From Pictodentalium vernedei (Eukaryota; Mollusca; Scaphopoda; Dentaliida; Dentaliidae): a stretch of DNA of 64,000 bases. Each line of letters opens with the position of its first letter. Within the stretch, counting starts at the first letter, position 1. Made by a program: the position numbers and the translations under genes. The notes beneath the pieces are model-generated. The model made no database searches. It was not told the origin of the DNA and saw only the letters and a list, made by a program, of their open reading frames with translations. This document shows, piece after piece, positions 49,234 to 63,345 of the stretch. The stretch covers positions 682,001 to 746,000 of the forward strand of contig JAUFNR010000011.1 of NCBI GenBank assembly GCA_031216915.1. Direction: 5' to 3'.

Positions 49234-52200
49234 CCTGGTCGTTACAAGACCCACCACGCTATTGTCCACACGACACGTGCATAGCCTGACTAAAGGAACT
49301 GTACTACGCAACCTAAACCGTATACTTAGTACGAAACCAGCGTGACTAGGCCTTGGCGACCCTACCGACATTACCAGCCAGCCTACTGTCAAACGCCTAC
49401 CCACACACCCTGATCGCCACACTGCCCGGCGAACCAGAAGGAACGTAGAGCGTAACGAACAGCGAAGCATTAAACAAAAATAAAATCTTACCAGATTGGC
49501 TGATATAGCTAGCAAGCACACAACCGACCCGGTCGTTACAAGACCCACCACGCTATTGTCCACACGATGCGTGCATAGCCTGACTAAAGGAACTGTTCTA
49601 CGCAACCTAAACCGTATACTTAGTACGAAACCAGGGTGACTAGGCCTTGGCGACCCTACCGACATTACCAACCAGCCTAAGGTCAAACGCCTACCCACAC
49701 ACCCTGATCGCCACACTGCCCGGCGAACCAGAAGGAACGTAGAGCGTAACGAATGGCGACGCATTAAACAAAAATCAAATCTTACCAGACTGGCTGATAT
49801 AGCTAGCAAGCACACAACTGACTCGGTCGTTACAAGACCCACCACGCTATTGTCCACACGACGCGTGCATAGCCTGACTACAGGAACTGTTCTACGCAAC
49901 ATAAACCGTATACTTACTACGAAACCAGCGTGCAGAGGCCTTGGCGACCCTACCGACATTACCAACCAGCCTACGGTCAAACGCCTACCCACACACCCTG
50001 ATCGCCACACTGCCCGGCGAACCAGAAGGAACGAAGAGCGTAATGAACGGCGAGGCATTAAACAAAAATCAAATCTTACCAGATTGGCTGATATAGCTAG
50101 CAAGCACACAACCGACACGGTCGTTACAAGACCCACCACGCTATTTTCCACACGACGCGTGCATAGCCTGACTAAAGGAACTGTTCTACGCAACCTCAAC
50201 CGTATACTTAGTACGAAACCAGCGTGACTAGGCCTTGGCGACCCTACCGACATTACCAACCAGCCTACGGTCAAACGCCTACCCACACACCCTGATCGCC
50301 ACACTGCCCGGCGAACCAGAAGGAACGAAGAACGTAACGAACGGCGACGCATTAAACAAAAATCAAATCTTACTAGATTGGCTGATATAGCTAGCAAGCA
50401 CACAACCGACCCGGTCGTTACAAGACCCACCACGCTATTGTCCACACGACACGTGCATAGCCTGACTAAAGGAACTGTTCTACGCAACCTAAACCGTATA
50501 CTTAGTACGAAACCAGCGTGACTAGGCCTTGGCGACCCTACCGACATTACCAACCAGCCTACGGTCAAACGCCTACCCACACACCCTGATCGCCACACTG
50601 CCCGGCAAACCAGAAGGAACGTAGAGGGGAACGAACGGCGACGCATTAAACAAAAATCAAATCTTACCAGATTGGCTGATACAGCTAGCAAGCACACAAC
50701 CGACACGGTCGTTACAAGACCCACCACGCTATTGTCCACACGACGCGTGCATAGCCTGACTAAAGGAACTGTTCTACGCAACCTAAACCGTATACTTAGT
50801 ACGAAACCAGCGTGACTAGGCCTTGGCGACCATACCGACATTACCAACCAGCCTACAGTCAAACGCCTACCCACACACCCTGATCGCCACACTGCCCGGC
50901 GAACCAGAAGGAACGTAGGACGTAACGAACGGCGACGCATTAAAAAAAATCAAATCTTACCAGATTGGCTGATATAGCTAGCAAGCACACAACCGACACG
51001 GTCGTTACAAGACCCACCACGTTATTGTCCACACGACGCGTGCATAGCCTGACTAAAGGAACTGTTCTACGCAACCTAAACCGTATACTTAGTATGAAAC
51101 CAGCGTGACTAGGCCTTGGCGACCCTACCGACATTACCAACCAGCCTACGGTCAAAGGCCTACCCACACACCCTGATCGCCACACTGCCCGGCGAACCAG
51201 AAGGAACGTAGAGCGTAATGAACGGCGACGCATTAAACAAAAATCAAATCTTACCAGATTGGCTGATATAGCTAGCAAGCACACAACCGACCCGGTCGTT
51301 ACAAGACCCACCACACTATTGTCCACACGACGCGTGCATAGCCTGACTAAAGGAACTGTTCTACGCAACCTAAACCGTATACTTAGTACGAAACCAGCGT
51401 GACTAGGCCTTGGCGACCCTACCGACATTACCAACTAGCCTACGGTCAAACGCCTACCCACACACCCTGATCGCCACACTGCCCGGCGAACCAGAAGGAA
51501 CGTAGAACGAAACGAACGGCGACGCATTAAACAAAAATCAAATCTTACTAGATTGGCTGATATAGCTAGCAAGCACACAACCGACCCGGTCGTTACAAGA
51601 CCCACCACGCTATTCTCCACACGACGCGTGCATAGCCTGACTAAAGGAACTGTTCTAAGCAACCTAAACCGTACACTCAGTACGAAACCAGCGTGACTAG
51701 GCCTTGGCGACCCTACCGACATTACCAACCAGCCTACAGTCAAACGCCTACCCACACACCCTGATCGCCACACTGCCCGGCGAACCAGAAGGAACGTAGA
51801 GCGTAACGAACGGCGACGCATTAAACAAAAATCAAATCTTACCAGATTTGCTGATATAGCTAGCAAGCACACAACAGACCCGGTCGTTACAAGACCCACC
51901 ACGCTATTGTCCACACGACGCGTGCATAGCCTGACTAAAGGAACTGTTCTACGCAACCTAAACCGTACACTCAGTACGAAACCAGCGTGACTAGGCCTTG
52001 GCGACCCTACCGACATTACCAACCAGCCTACGGTCAAACGCCTACCCACACACCCTGATCGCCACACTGCCGGGCGAACCAGAAGGAACGAAGAGCGTAA
52101 TGAACTGCGACGCATTAAACAAAAATCAAATCTTACCAGATTGGCTGATATAGATAGCAAGCACACAACCGACACGGTCGTTACAAGACCCACCACGCTA

Positions 52201-52980
52201 TTGTCCACACGACGCGTGCATAGCCTGACTAAAGGAACTGTTCTACGCAACCTAAACCGTATACTTAGTACGAAACCAGCGTGACTAGGCCTTGGCGACC
52301 CTACCGACATTACCAACCAGCCTACAGTCAAACGCCTACCCACACACCCTGATCGCTACACTGCCCGGCGAACCAGAAGGAACGTAGAGCGTAACGAACG
52401 GCGACGCATTAAACAAAAATCAAATCTTACCAGATTTGCTGATATAGCTAGCAAGCACACAACAGACCCGGTCGTTACAAGACCCACCACGCTATTGTCC
52501 ACACGACGCGTGCATAGCCTGACTAAAGGAACTGTTCTACGCAACCTAAACCGTACACTCAGTACGAAACCAGCGTGACTAGGCCTTGGCGACCCTACCG
52601 ACATTACCAACCAGCCTACGGTCAAACGCCTACCCACACACCCTGATCGCCACACTGCCGGGCGAACCAGAAGGAACGAAGAGCGTAATGAACTGCGACG
52701 CATTAAACAAAAATCAAATCTTACCAGATTGGCTGATATAGATAGCAAGCACACAACCGACACGGTCGTTACAAGACCCACCACGCTATTGTCCACACGA
52801 CGCGTGCATAGCCTGACTAAAGGAACTGTTCTACGCAACCTAAACCGGAAGGAACTTAGGGCGTAACGAACGGCGACGCATTAAACAAAAATCAAATCTT
52901 ACCAGATTGGCTGATATAGCTAGCAAGCACACAACCGACCCGGACGTTACAAGACCCACCACGCTATTGTCCACACGACG
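49234..52980. repeat. Copy of the 1-3745 block
   Basis: Matches the window start at shift 49,233/49,234. Differences include GCAGAGG for GCATAGG (49932), CTATTCTCC for CTATTGTCC (51612) and GGAACTTAGGG for GGAACGTAGGG (52853). The last two are shared with the third copy near 56.8 and 58.0 kb, so this copy and the 56.4-kb copy are closer to each other than either is to the first. Confidence 0.85.
52840..52858. repeat. Truncated 178-bp monomer junction, second copy
   Basis: TAAACC joins GGAAGGAACTTAGGG, the same 116-bp loss as near 3613 with a G-to-T change shared with the third copy. Confidence 0.85.
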
Positions 52981-52995
52981 CTTACATAGCCTGAC
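52970..52995. repeat. Chimeric junction between two HOR families
   Basis: Upstream of here the sequence follows the 3.6-kb block (GGACGTTACAAG). From CACGACGCTTACATAGCC on it follows the family at 40445 and 46622. The switch falls within one monomer with the 294-bp phase kept, as expected for unequal exchange between aligned monomers. Confidence 0.7.
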
Positions 52996-55900
52996 TAAAG
53001 GAACTGTTCTACGCAACCTAAACCGTATACTTATAACGAAACCAGCGTGACTAGGCCTTGGCGACCCTACCGACATTACCAACCAGCCTACGGTCAAATG
53101 CCTATCCACACACCCTGATCGCCACACTGCCCGGCGAACCAGAAGGAACGTAGAGCGTAACGAACGGCGACACATTAAACAAAAATCAAATCTTACCAGA
53201 TTGGCTGAGTTAGCTAGCAAGCACACATCCGACCCGGTCGTTACAAGACCCAACACGCTATTGTCCACACGACGGGTGCATAGCCTGACTAAAGGAACTG
53301 TTCTATGCAACCTAAACCGTATACTTAGTACGAAACCAGCGTGACTACGCCTTGGCGACCCTACCGACATTACCAACCAGCCTACGGTCAAACGCCTACG
53401 CACACACCCTGATCGCCACACTGCCCGGCGAACCAGAAGGAACGTAGAGCGTAACAAACGGCGACGCATTAAACAAAAATCAAATCATACCAGATTGGCT
53501 GATATAGCTAGCAAGCACACAACCGACCCGGTCGTTACAAGACCCACCACGCTATTGTCCACACGATGCGTGCATAGCCTGACTAAAGGAACTGTTCTAC
53601 GCAACATAAACCGTATACTTAGTATGAAACCAGCGTGACTAGGCCTTGGCGACCCTACCGACATTACCAACCAGCCTACGGTCAAATGCCTACCCACACA
53701 CCCTGATCGCCACACTGCCTGGCGAACCAGAAGTAACGTAGAGCGTAACGAACGGCGACGCATTAAACAAAAATCAAATCTTACCAGATTGGCTGATATA
53801 GCTAGCAAGCACACAACCGACCCGGTCGTTACAAGACCCACCACGCTATTGTCCACACGACGCGTACATAGCCTGACTAAAGGAACTGTTCTACGCAACC
53901 TAAACTGTATACTTAATATGAAACCAGCAGGACTAGGCCTTGGCGGCCCTACCGACATTACCAACCAGCCTACGGTCAAACGCCTACCCACACACCCTGA
54001 TCGCCACACTGCCCGGCGAACCAGAAGGAACGTAGAGCGTAACGAACGGCGACGCATTAAACAAAAATCAAATCTTACCAGATTGGCTGATATAGCTAGC
54101 AAGCACACAACCGACCCGGTCGTTACAAGACCCACCACCCTATTGTCCACACGACGTGTGCATAGGCTGACTGAAGGACCTGTTCTATGCAAACCTAAAC
54201 CGTATACTTAGTACGAAACCAGCGTGACTAGGCCTTGACGACTCTACCGACATTACCAACCAGCATATGGTCAAATGCCTACCCACACACCCTGATCGCC
54301 ACACTGCCCGGCGAACCAGAAGGAACGTAGAGCGTAACGAACGGCGACGCATTAAACAAAAATCAAATCTTACCAGATTTGCTGATACAGCTAGCAAGCA
54401 CACAACCGAACCGGTCGTTACAAGACCCACCACGCTATTGTCCACACGACGCGTGCATAGCCTGACTAAAGGAACTGTTCTACGCAACCTAAACCGTATA
54501 CTTAGTACGAAACCAGCGTGACTAGGCCTTGGCGACCCTACCAACATTACCAACCAGCCTACGGTCAAACGCCTACCCACACACCCTGATCGCCACACTG
54601 CCCGGCGAACCAGAAGGAACGTAGAGCGTAACGAATGGCGACGCATTAAACAAAAATCAAATCTTATCAGATTGGCTGATATAGCTAGCAAGCACACAAC
54701 CGACCCGGTCGTTACAAAACCCACCACGCTATTGTCCACACGACGCGTGCATAGCTTGACTAAAGGAACTGTTCTACGCAACCTAAACCGTATACTTAGT
54801 ACGAAACCAGCGTGACTAGGCCTTGGCGAACCAACCGACATTACCAACCAGCCTACGGTCAAATGCCTACCCACACACCCTGATCGCCACACTGCCCGGC
54901 GAACCAGAAGGAACGTAGAGCGTAACGAACGGCGACGCATTAAACAAAAATCAAATCTTACCAGATTGGCTGATATAGCTAGCAAGCACACAACCGACCC
55001 GGTCATTACAAGACCCACAACGCTATAGTCCACACGACGGGTGCATAGCCTGACTAAAGGAACTGTTCTACGCAACCTAAACCGTATACTTAGTACGAAA
55101 CCAGCGTGACTAGGCCTTGGCGACCCAACCGACATTACCAACGAGCCTACGGTCAAACGCCTACCCACACACCCTGATCGACACACTGCCCGGCGAACCA
55201 GAAGGAACGTAGAGCGTAACGAACGGTGACGCATTAAACAAAAATCAAATCTTACCAGATTGGCTGATATAGCTAGCAAGCACACAACCGACACGGTCGT
55301 TACAAGACCCACCACGCTATTGTCCACATGACGCGTGCATAGCCTGACTAAAGGAACTGTTCTACGCAACCTAAACCGTATACTTAGTACGAAACCAGCG
55401 TGACTAGGCATTGGCGACCCTACCGACATTACCAACCAGCCTACGGTCAAAGGCCTACCCACACACCCTGATCGCCACACTGCCCGGCGAACCAGAAGGA
55501 ACGTAGAGCATAATGAACGGCGACGCATTAAACAAAAATCAAATCTTACCAGATTGGCTGATATAGCTAGCAAGCACACAACCGACCCGGTCGTTATAAG
55601 ACCCACCACGCTATTGTCCACACGACGCGTACATAGCCTGACTAAAGGAACTGTTCTACGCAACCTAAACCGTATACTTAGTACGAAAGCAGCGTGACTA
55701 GGCCTTGGCGACCCTACCAACATTACCAACCAGCCTACGGTCAAACGCCTACCCACACACCCTGATCGCCACACTGCCCGGCGAACCAGAAGGAACGTAG
55801 AACGTAATGAACGGCGACGCATTAAACAAAAATCAAATCTTACTAGATTGGCTGATATAGCTAGCAAGCACACAACCGACCTGGTCGTTACAAGACCCAC

Positions 55901-58016
55901 CACGCTATTGTCCACACGACACGTGCATAGCCTGACTAAAGGAACTGTACTACGCAACCTAAACCGTATACTTAGTACGAAACCAGCGTGACTAGGCCTT
56001 GGCGACCCTACCGACATTACCAGCCAGCCTACTGTCAAACGCCTACCCACACACCCTGATCGCCACACTGCGCGGCGAACCAGAAGGAACGTAGAGCGTA
56101 ACGAACAGCGAAGCATTAAACAAAAATAAAATCTTACCAGATTGGCTGATATAGCTAGCAAGCACACAACCGACCCGGTCGTTACAAGACCCACCACGCT
56201 ATTGTCCACACGATGCGTGCATAGCCTGACTAAAGGAACTGTTCTACGCAACCTAAACCGTATACTTAGTACGAAACCAGGGTGACTAGGCCTTGGCGAC
56301 CCTACCGACATTACCAACCAGCCTAAGGTCAAACGCCTACCCACACACCCTGATCGCCACACTGCCCGGCGAACCAGAAGGAACGTAGAGCGTAATGAAC
56401 GGCGACGCATTAAACAAAAATCAAATCTTACCAGATTGGCTGATATAGCTAGCAAGCACACAACCGACCCGGTCGTTACAAGACCCACCACACTATTGTC
56501 CACACGACGCGTGCATAGCCTGACTAAAGGAACTGTTCTACGCAACCTAAACCGTATACTTAGTACGAAACCAGCGTGACTAGGCCTTGGCGACCCTACC
56601 GACATTACCAACTAGCCTACGGTCAAACGCCTACCCACACACCCTGATCGCCACACTGCCCGGCGAACCAGAAGGAACGTAGAACGAAACGAACGGCGAC
56701 GCATTAAACAAAAATCAAATCTTACTAGATTGGCTGATATAGCTAGCAAGCACACAACCGACCCGGTCGTTACAAGACCCACCACGCTATTCTCCACACG
56801 ACGCGTGCATAGCCTGACTAAAGGAACTGTTCTAAGCAACCTAAACCGTACACTCAGTACGAAACCAGCGTGACTAGGCCTTGGCGACCCTACCGACATT
56901 ACCAACCAGCCTACAGTCAAACGCCTACCCACACACCCTGATCGCCACACTGCCCGGCGAACCAGAAGGAACGTAGAGCGTAACGAACGGCGACGCATTA
57001 AACAAAAATCAAATCTTACCAGATTTGCTGATATAGCTAGCAAGCACACAACAGACCCGGTCGTTACAAGACCCACCACGCTATTGTCCACACGACGCGT
57101 GCATAGCCTGACTAAAGGAACTGTTCTACGCAACCTAAACCGTACACTCAGTACGAAACCAGCGTGACTAGGCCTTGGCGACCCTACCGACATTACCAAC
57201 CAGCCTACGGTCAAACGCCTACCCACACACCCTGATCGCCACACTGCCGGGCGAACCAGAAGGAACGAAGAGCGTAATGAACTGCGACGCATTAAACAAA
57301 AATCAAATCTTACCAGATTGGCTGATATAGATAGCAAGCACACAACCGACACGGTCGTTACAAGACCCACCACGCTATTGTCCACACGACGCGTGCATAG
57401 CCTGACTAAAGGAACTGTTCTACGCAACCTAAACCGTATACTTAGTACGAAACCAGCGTGACTAGGCCTTGGCGACCCTACCGACATTACCAACCAGCCT
57501 ACAGTCAAACGCCTACCCACACACCCTGATCGCTACACTGCCCGGCGAACCAGAAGGAACGTAGAGCGTAACGAACGGCGACGCATTAAACAAAAATCAA
57601 ATCTTACCAGATTTGCTGATATAGCTAGCAAGCACACAACAGACCCGGTCGTTACAAGACCCACCACGCTATTGTCCACACGACGCGTGCATAGCCTGAC
57701 TAAAGGAACTGTTCTACGCAACCTAAACCGTACACTCAGTACGAAACCAGCGTGACTAGGCCTTGGCGACCCTACCGACATTACCAACCAGCCTACGGTC
57801 AAACGCCTACCCACACACCCTGATCGCCACACTGCCGGGCGAACCAGAAGGAACGAAGAGCGTAATGAACTGCGACGCATTAAACAAAAATCAAATCTTA
57901 CCAGATTGGCTGATATAGATAGCAAGCACACAACCGACACGGTCGTTACAAGACCCACCACGCTATTGTCCACACGACGCGTGCATAGCCTGACTAAAGG
58001 AACTGTTCTACGCAAC

Positions 58017-58035
58017 CTAAACCGGAAGGAACTTA
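58017..58035. repeat. Truncated 178-bp monomer junction, third copy
   Basis: CTAAACC joins GGAAGGAACTTAGGG. It matches the scars near 3613 and 52847. Confidence 0.85.
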
Positions 58036-58547
58036 GGGCGTAACGAACGGCGACGCATTAAACAAAAATCAAATCTTACCAGATTGGCTGATATAGCTAG
58101 CAAGCACACAACCGACCCGGACGTTACAAGACCCACCACGCTATTGTCCACACGACGCGTGCATAGCCTGACTAAAGGAACTGTTCTACGCAACCTAAAC
58201 CGTATACTTAGTACAAAACCAGCGTGACTAGGCCTTGGCGACCCTACGGACATTACCAACCAGCCTACGGTCAAACGCCTACCCACACACCCTGATCGCC
58301 ACACTGCCCGGCGAATCAGAAGGAACGTAGTGCGTAACGAATGGCGACGCATTAAACAAAAAGCAAATCTTACCAGATTGGATGATATAGCTAGCAAGCA
58401 CACAACCGACCCGGTCGTTACAAGACCCACCACGCTATTGTCCACACGACACGTGCATAGCCTGACTAAAGGAACTGTTCTACGCAACCTAAACCGTATA
58501 CTTAGTACAAAACCAGCGTGACTAGGCCTTGGCGACCCTACCGACAT

Positions 58548-58566
58548 TTCCAACCACTACGCTATT
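58548..58566. repeat. 461-bp-deletion junction, second copy
   Basis: TTTCCAACCA joins CTACGCTATTCTCC exactly as near 4145, at shift 54,411. Confidence 0.85.
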
Positions 58567-61500
58567 CTCCACACGACGCGTGCATAGCCTGATTAAAGGA
58601 ACTGTTCTACGCAACCTAAACCATATACTTAGTACGAAACCAGCGTGACTAGGCCTTGGCGACCCTACTGACATTACCAACCAGCCTACGGTCAAACGCC
58701 TACCCACACACCCTGATCGCCACACTGCCCGGCGAACCAGAAGGAACGTAGAGCGTAACGAATGGCGACGCATTAAACTAAAACCAAATCTTACCAGATT
58801 GGCTGATATAGCTAGCAAGCACACAACCGACACGGTCGTTACAAGACCCACCACGGTATTGTCCACACGACGCGTGCATAGCCTGACTAAAGGAACTGTT
58901 CTACGCAACCTAAACCGTATACTTAGTACGAAACCAGCGTGACTACGCCTTGGCGACCCTACCGACATTACCAACAAGCCTACGGTCAAACGCCTACCCA
59001 CACACCCTGATCGCCACACAGCCCGGCGAACCAGAAGGAACGTAGAGCGTAACGAATGGCGATGCATTAAACAAAAATCAAATCTTACCAGATTGGCTGA
59101 TATAGCTAGCAAGCACACAACCGACCCGGTCGTTACAAGACCCACCACGCTATTGTCCACACGACGCGTGCATAGCCTGACTAAAGGAACTGTTCTACGC
59201 AACCTAAACCGTATACTTAGTACGAAACCAGCGTGACTAGGCCTTGGTGACCCTACCGACATTACCAACCAGCCTACGGTCAAGCGCCTACCCACACACC
59301 CTGATCGCCACATTGCCCGGGGAACCAGAAGGAACGTAGAGCGTAACGAACGGCGACGCATTAAACAAAAATCAAATCTTACCAGATTGGCTGATATAGC
59401 TAGCAAGCACACAACCGACCCGGTCGTTACAAGACCCACCACGCTATTGTCCACACGTCGCGAGCATAGCCTGACTAAAGGAACTGTTCTACGCAACCTA
59501 AACCGTATACTTAGTACGAAGACAGCGTGACTAGGGCTTGGCGACCCTAACGACATTACGAACCAGCCTACGGTCAAATGCCTACCCACACACCCTGATC
59601 GCCACACTGCCCTGCGAAACAGAAGGAACGTAGAGCGTAACGAATGGCGATTTAAACAAAAATCAAATCTTACCAGATTGGCTGATATAGCTAGCAAGCA
59701 CACAACCGACCCGGTCGTTACAAGACCCACCACGCTATTGTCCACACGACGCGTGCATATCCTGATTAAAGGAACTGTTCTACGCAACCTAAACCGTATA
59801 CTTAGTACGAAACCAGCGTGACTAGGCCTTGGCGACCCTACCGACATTACCAACCAGTCTACGGTCAAACGCCTACCCACACACCCTGATCGCCACACTG
59901 CCAGGCGAACCAGAAGGAACGTAGAGCGTAACGAACGGCGACGCATTAAACAAAAATCAAATCTTACCAGATTGGCTGATATAGCTAGCAAGCACACAAC
60001 CGACCCGGTCGTTACAAGACCCACCACGCTATTGTCCACACGACGTGTGCATAGCCTGACTAAAGGAACTGTTCTACGCAACCTAAACCGTATACTTAGT
60101 ACGAAACCAGCGTCACTAGGCCTTGGCGACCCTACCGACATTACCAACCAGCCTACGGTCAAACGCCTACCCACACACCCTGATCGCCACACTGCCCGGC
60201 GAACCAGAAGGAACGTAGAGCGTAACGAACGGCGACGCATTAAACAAAAATCAAATCTTACCAGATTGGCTGATATAGCTAGCAAGCACACAACCGACCC
60301 GGTCGTTACAAGACCCACCACGCTATTGTCCACACGACGCGTGCATAGCCTGACTAAAGGAACTGTTCTACGCAACCTAAATCGTATACTTAGTACAAAA
60401 CCAGCGTGACTAGGCCTTGGCGACCCTACGGACATTACCAACCAGCCTACGGTCAAACGCCTACCCACACACCCTGATCGCCACACTGCCCGGCGAACCA
60501 GAAGGAACGTAGTGCGTAACGAATGGCGACGCATTAAACAAAAAGCAAATCTTACCAGATAGGCTGATATAGCTAGCAAGCACACAACCGACCCGGTCGT
60601 TACAAGACCCACCACGCTATTGTCCACACGACGCGTGCATAGCCTGACTAAAGGAACTGTTCTACGCAACCTAAACCGTATACTTAGTACGAAACCAGCG
60701 TGACTAGGCCTTGGCGACCCTACCGACATTTCCAACCAGACTACGGTCAAACGCCTAACCACACACCCTGATCGCCACACTGCCCGGCGAACCAGAAGGA
60801 ATGTAGAGCGTAACGAACGGCGACGCATTAAACAAAAATCAAATCTTACCAGATTGGCTGATATAGCTAGCAAGCACTCAACCGACCCGGTCGTTACAAG
60901 ACCCGCCACGCTACTGTCCACACGACGCGTGCACAGCCTGACTAAAGGAACTGTTCTACGCAACCTAAACCGTATACTTTATACGAAACCAGCATGACTA
61001 GGCCTTGGCGACCCTACCGACATTACCAACCAGCCTACGGTCAAATGCCTACCCATACACCCTGATCGCCACACTGCCCGGCGAACCAGAAGGAACGTAG
61101 GGCGTAACGAACGGCGACGCATTAAACAAAAATCAAATCTTACCAGATTGGCTGATATAGCTAGCAAGCACACAACCGACCCGGACGTTACAAGACCCAC
61201 CACGCTATTGTCCACACGACGCGTGCATAGCCTGACTAAAGGAACTGTTCTACGCAACCTAAATCGTATACTTAGTACAAAACCAGCGTGACTAGGCCTT
61301 GGCGACCCTACGGACATTACCAACCAGCCTACGGTCAAACGCCTACCCACACACCCTGATCGCCACACTGCCCGGCGAACCAGAAGGAACGTAGTGCGTA
61401 ACGAATGGCGACGCATTAAACAAAAAGCAAATCTTACCAGATTGGATGATATAGCTAGCAAGCACACAACCGACCCGGTCGTTACAAGACCCACCACGCT

Positions 61501-63345
61501 ATTGTCCACACGACACGTGCATAGCCTGACTAAAGGAACTGTTCTACGCAACCTAAACCGTATACTTAGTACAAAACCAGCGTGACTAGGCCTTGGCGAC
61601 CCTACCGACATTTCCAACCAGCCTACGGTCTAACGCCTACCCACACACCCTGATCGCCACACTGCCCGGCGAACCAGAAGGAACGTAGAGCGTAACGAAC
61701 GGCGACGCATTAAACAAAAATCAAATCTTACCAGATTGGCTGATATAGCTAGCAAGCACACAACCGACCCGGTCGTTACAAGACCCACCACGCTATTGTC
61801 CACACGACGCGTGCACAGCCTGACTAAAGGAACTGTTCTACGCAACCTAAACCGTATACTTAGTACGAAACCAGCATGACTAGGCCTTGGCGACCCTACC
61901 GACATTACCAACCAGCCTACGGTCAAACGCCTACCCACACACCCTGATCGCCACACTGCCCGGCGAACCAGAAGGAACGTAGAGCGTAACGAACGGCGAC
62001 GCATTAAACAAAAATCAAATCTTACCAGATTGGCTGATATAGCTAGCAAGCACACAACCGACCCGGTCGTTACAAGACCCACTACGCTATTCTCCACACG
62101 ACGCGTGCATAGCCTGATTAAAGGAACTGTTCTACGCAACCTAAACCATATACTTAGTACGAAACCAGCGTGACTAGGCCTTGGCGACCCTACTGACATT
62201 ACCAACCAGCCTACGGTCAAACGCCTACCCACACACCCTGATCGCCACACTGCCCGGCGAACCAGAAGGAACGTAGAGCGTAACGAATGGCGACGCATTA
62301 AACTAAAATCAAATCTTACCAGATTGGCTGATATAGCTAGCAAGCACACAACCGACACGGTCGTTACAAGACCCACCACGGTATTGTCCACACGACGCGT
62401 GCATAGCCTGACTAAAGGAACTGTTCTACGCAACCTAAACCGTATACTTAGTACGAAACCAGCGTGACTACGCCTTGGCGACCCTACCGACATTACCAAC
62501 CAGCCTACGGTCAAACGCCTACCCACACACCCTGATCGCCACACAGCCCGGTGAACCAGAAGGAACGTAGAGCGTAACGAATGGCGATGCATTAAACAAA
62601 AATCAAATCTTACCAGATTGGCTGATATAGCTAGCAAGCACACAACCGACCCGGTCGTTACAAGACCCACCACGCTATTGTCCACACGACGCGTGCATAG
62701 CCTGACTAAAGGAACTGTTCTACGCAACCTAAACCGTATACTTAGTATGAAACCAGCGTGACTAGGCCTTGGTGACCCTACCGACATTACCAACCAGCCT
62801 ACGGTCAAACGCCTACCCACACACCCTGATCGCCACATTGCCCGGGGAACCAGAAGGAACGTAGAGCGTAACGAACGGCGACGCATTAAACAAAAATCAA
62901 ATCTTACCAGATTGGCTGATATAGCTAGCAAGCACACAACCGACCCGGTCGTTACAAGACCCACCACGCTATTGTCCACACGTCGCGAGCATAGCCTGAC
63001 TAAAGGAACTGTTCTACACAACCTAAACCGTATACTTAGTACGAAGACAGCGTGACTAGGGCTTGGCGACCCTAACGACATTACGAACCAGCCTACGGTC
63101 AAACGCCTACCCACACACCCTGATCGCCACACTGCCCTGCGAAACAGAAGGAACGTAGAGCGTAACGAATGGCGATTTAAACAAAAATCAAATCTTACCA
63201 GATTGGCTGATATAGCTAGCAAGCACACAACCGACCCGGTCGTTACAAGACCCACCACGCTATTGTCCACACGACGCTTGCATATCCTGATTAAAGGAAC
63301 TGTTCTACGCAACCTAAACCGTATACTTAGTACGAAACCAGCGTG

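Larger units (their letters stand above)
42250..54188. repeat. Long HOR blocks, spacings 5587 and 6352 bp
   Basis: The marker GCAAACCTAAACC at 42250, 47837 and 54189 is followed each time by the same string of variants: GACGACTCTACC, CAGCATATGGTC, CAGATTTGCTGATACAG, CCGAACCGG and AGCTTGACTAAAGG. 5587 is 19 x 294 plus 1. 6352 is 21 x 294 plus 178, the extra piece being the truncated monomer near 52847. The blocks before each marker (from 47133 and 53485) also match at shift 6352. Confidence 0.8.
56395..63345. repeat. Copy of the 1984-8934 region (shift 54,411 bp)
   Basis: A nearly 7-kb stretch repeats the left-hand sequence in order, including both junction scars (near 58024 and 58556) and the GGCGATTTAAAC monomer. 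Just before it, 56200-56385 follows 320-505 instead (GGGTGACTAGG, CCTAAGGTC). Five monomers present in the left copy are therefore skipped at a join near 56390. Confidence 0.8.

Noticed and set aside
47833..50940. Reverse-strand open frame of 1,035 codons with 98-residue repeats, and similar frames throughout the array
   Set aside because: The period equals the satellite monomer. Frames end at random indels or CTAG variants, the same DNA has a nearly open forward frame, and no recognisable domain, start context or constraint is visible.
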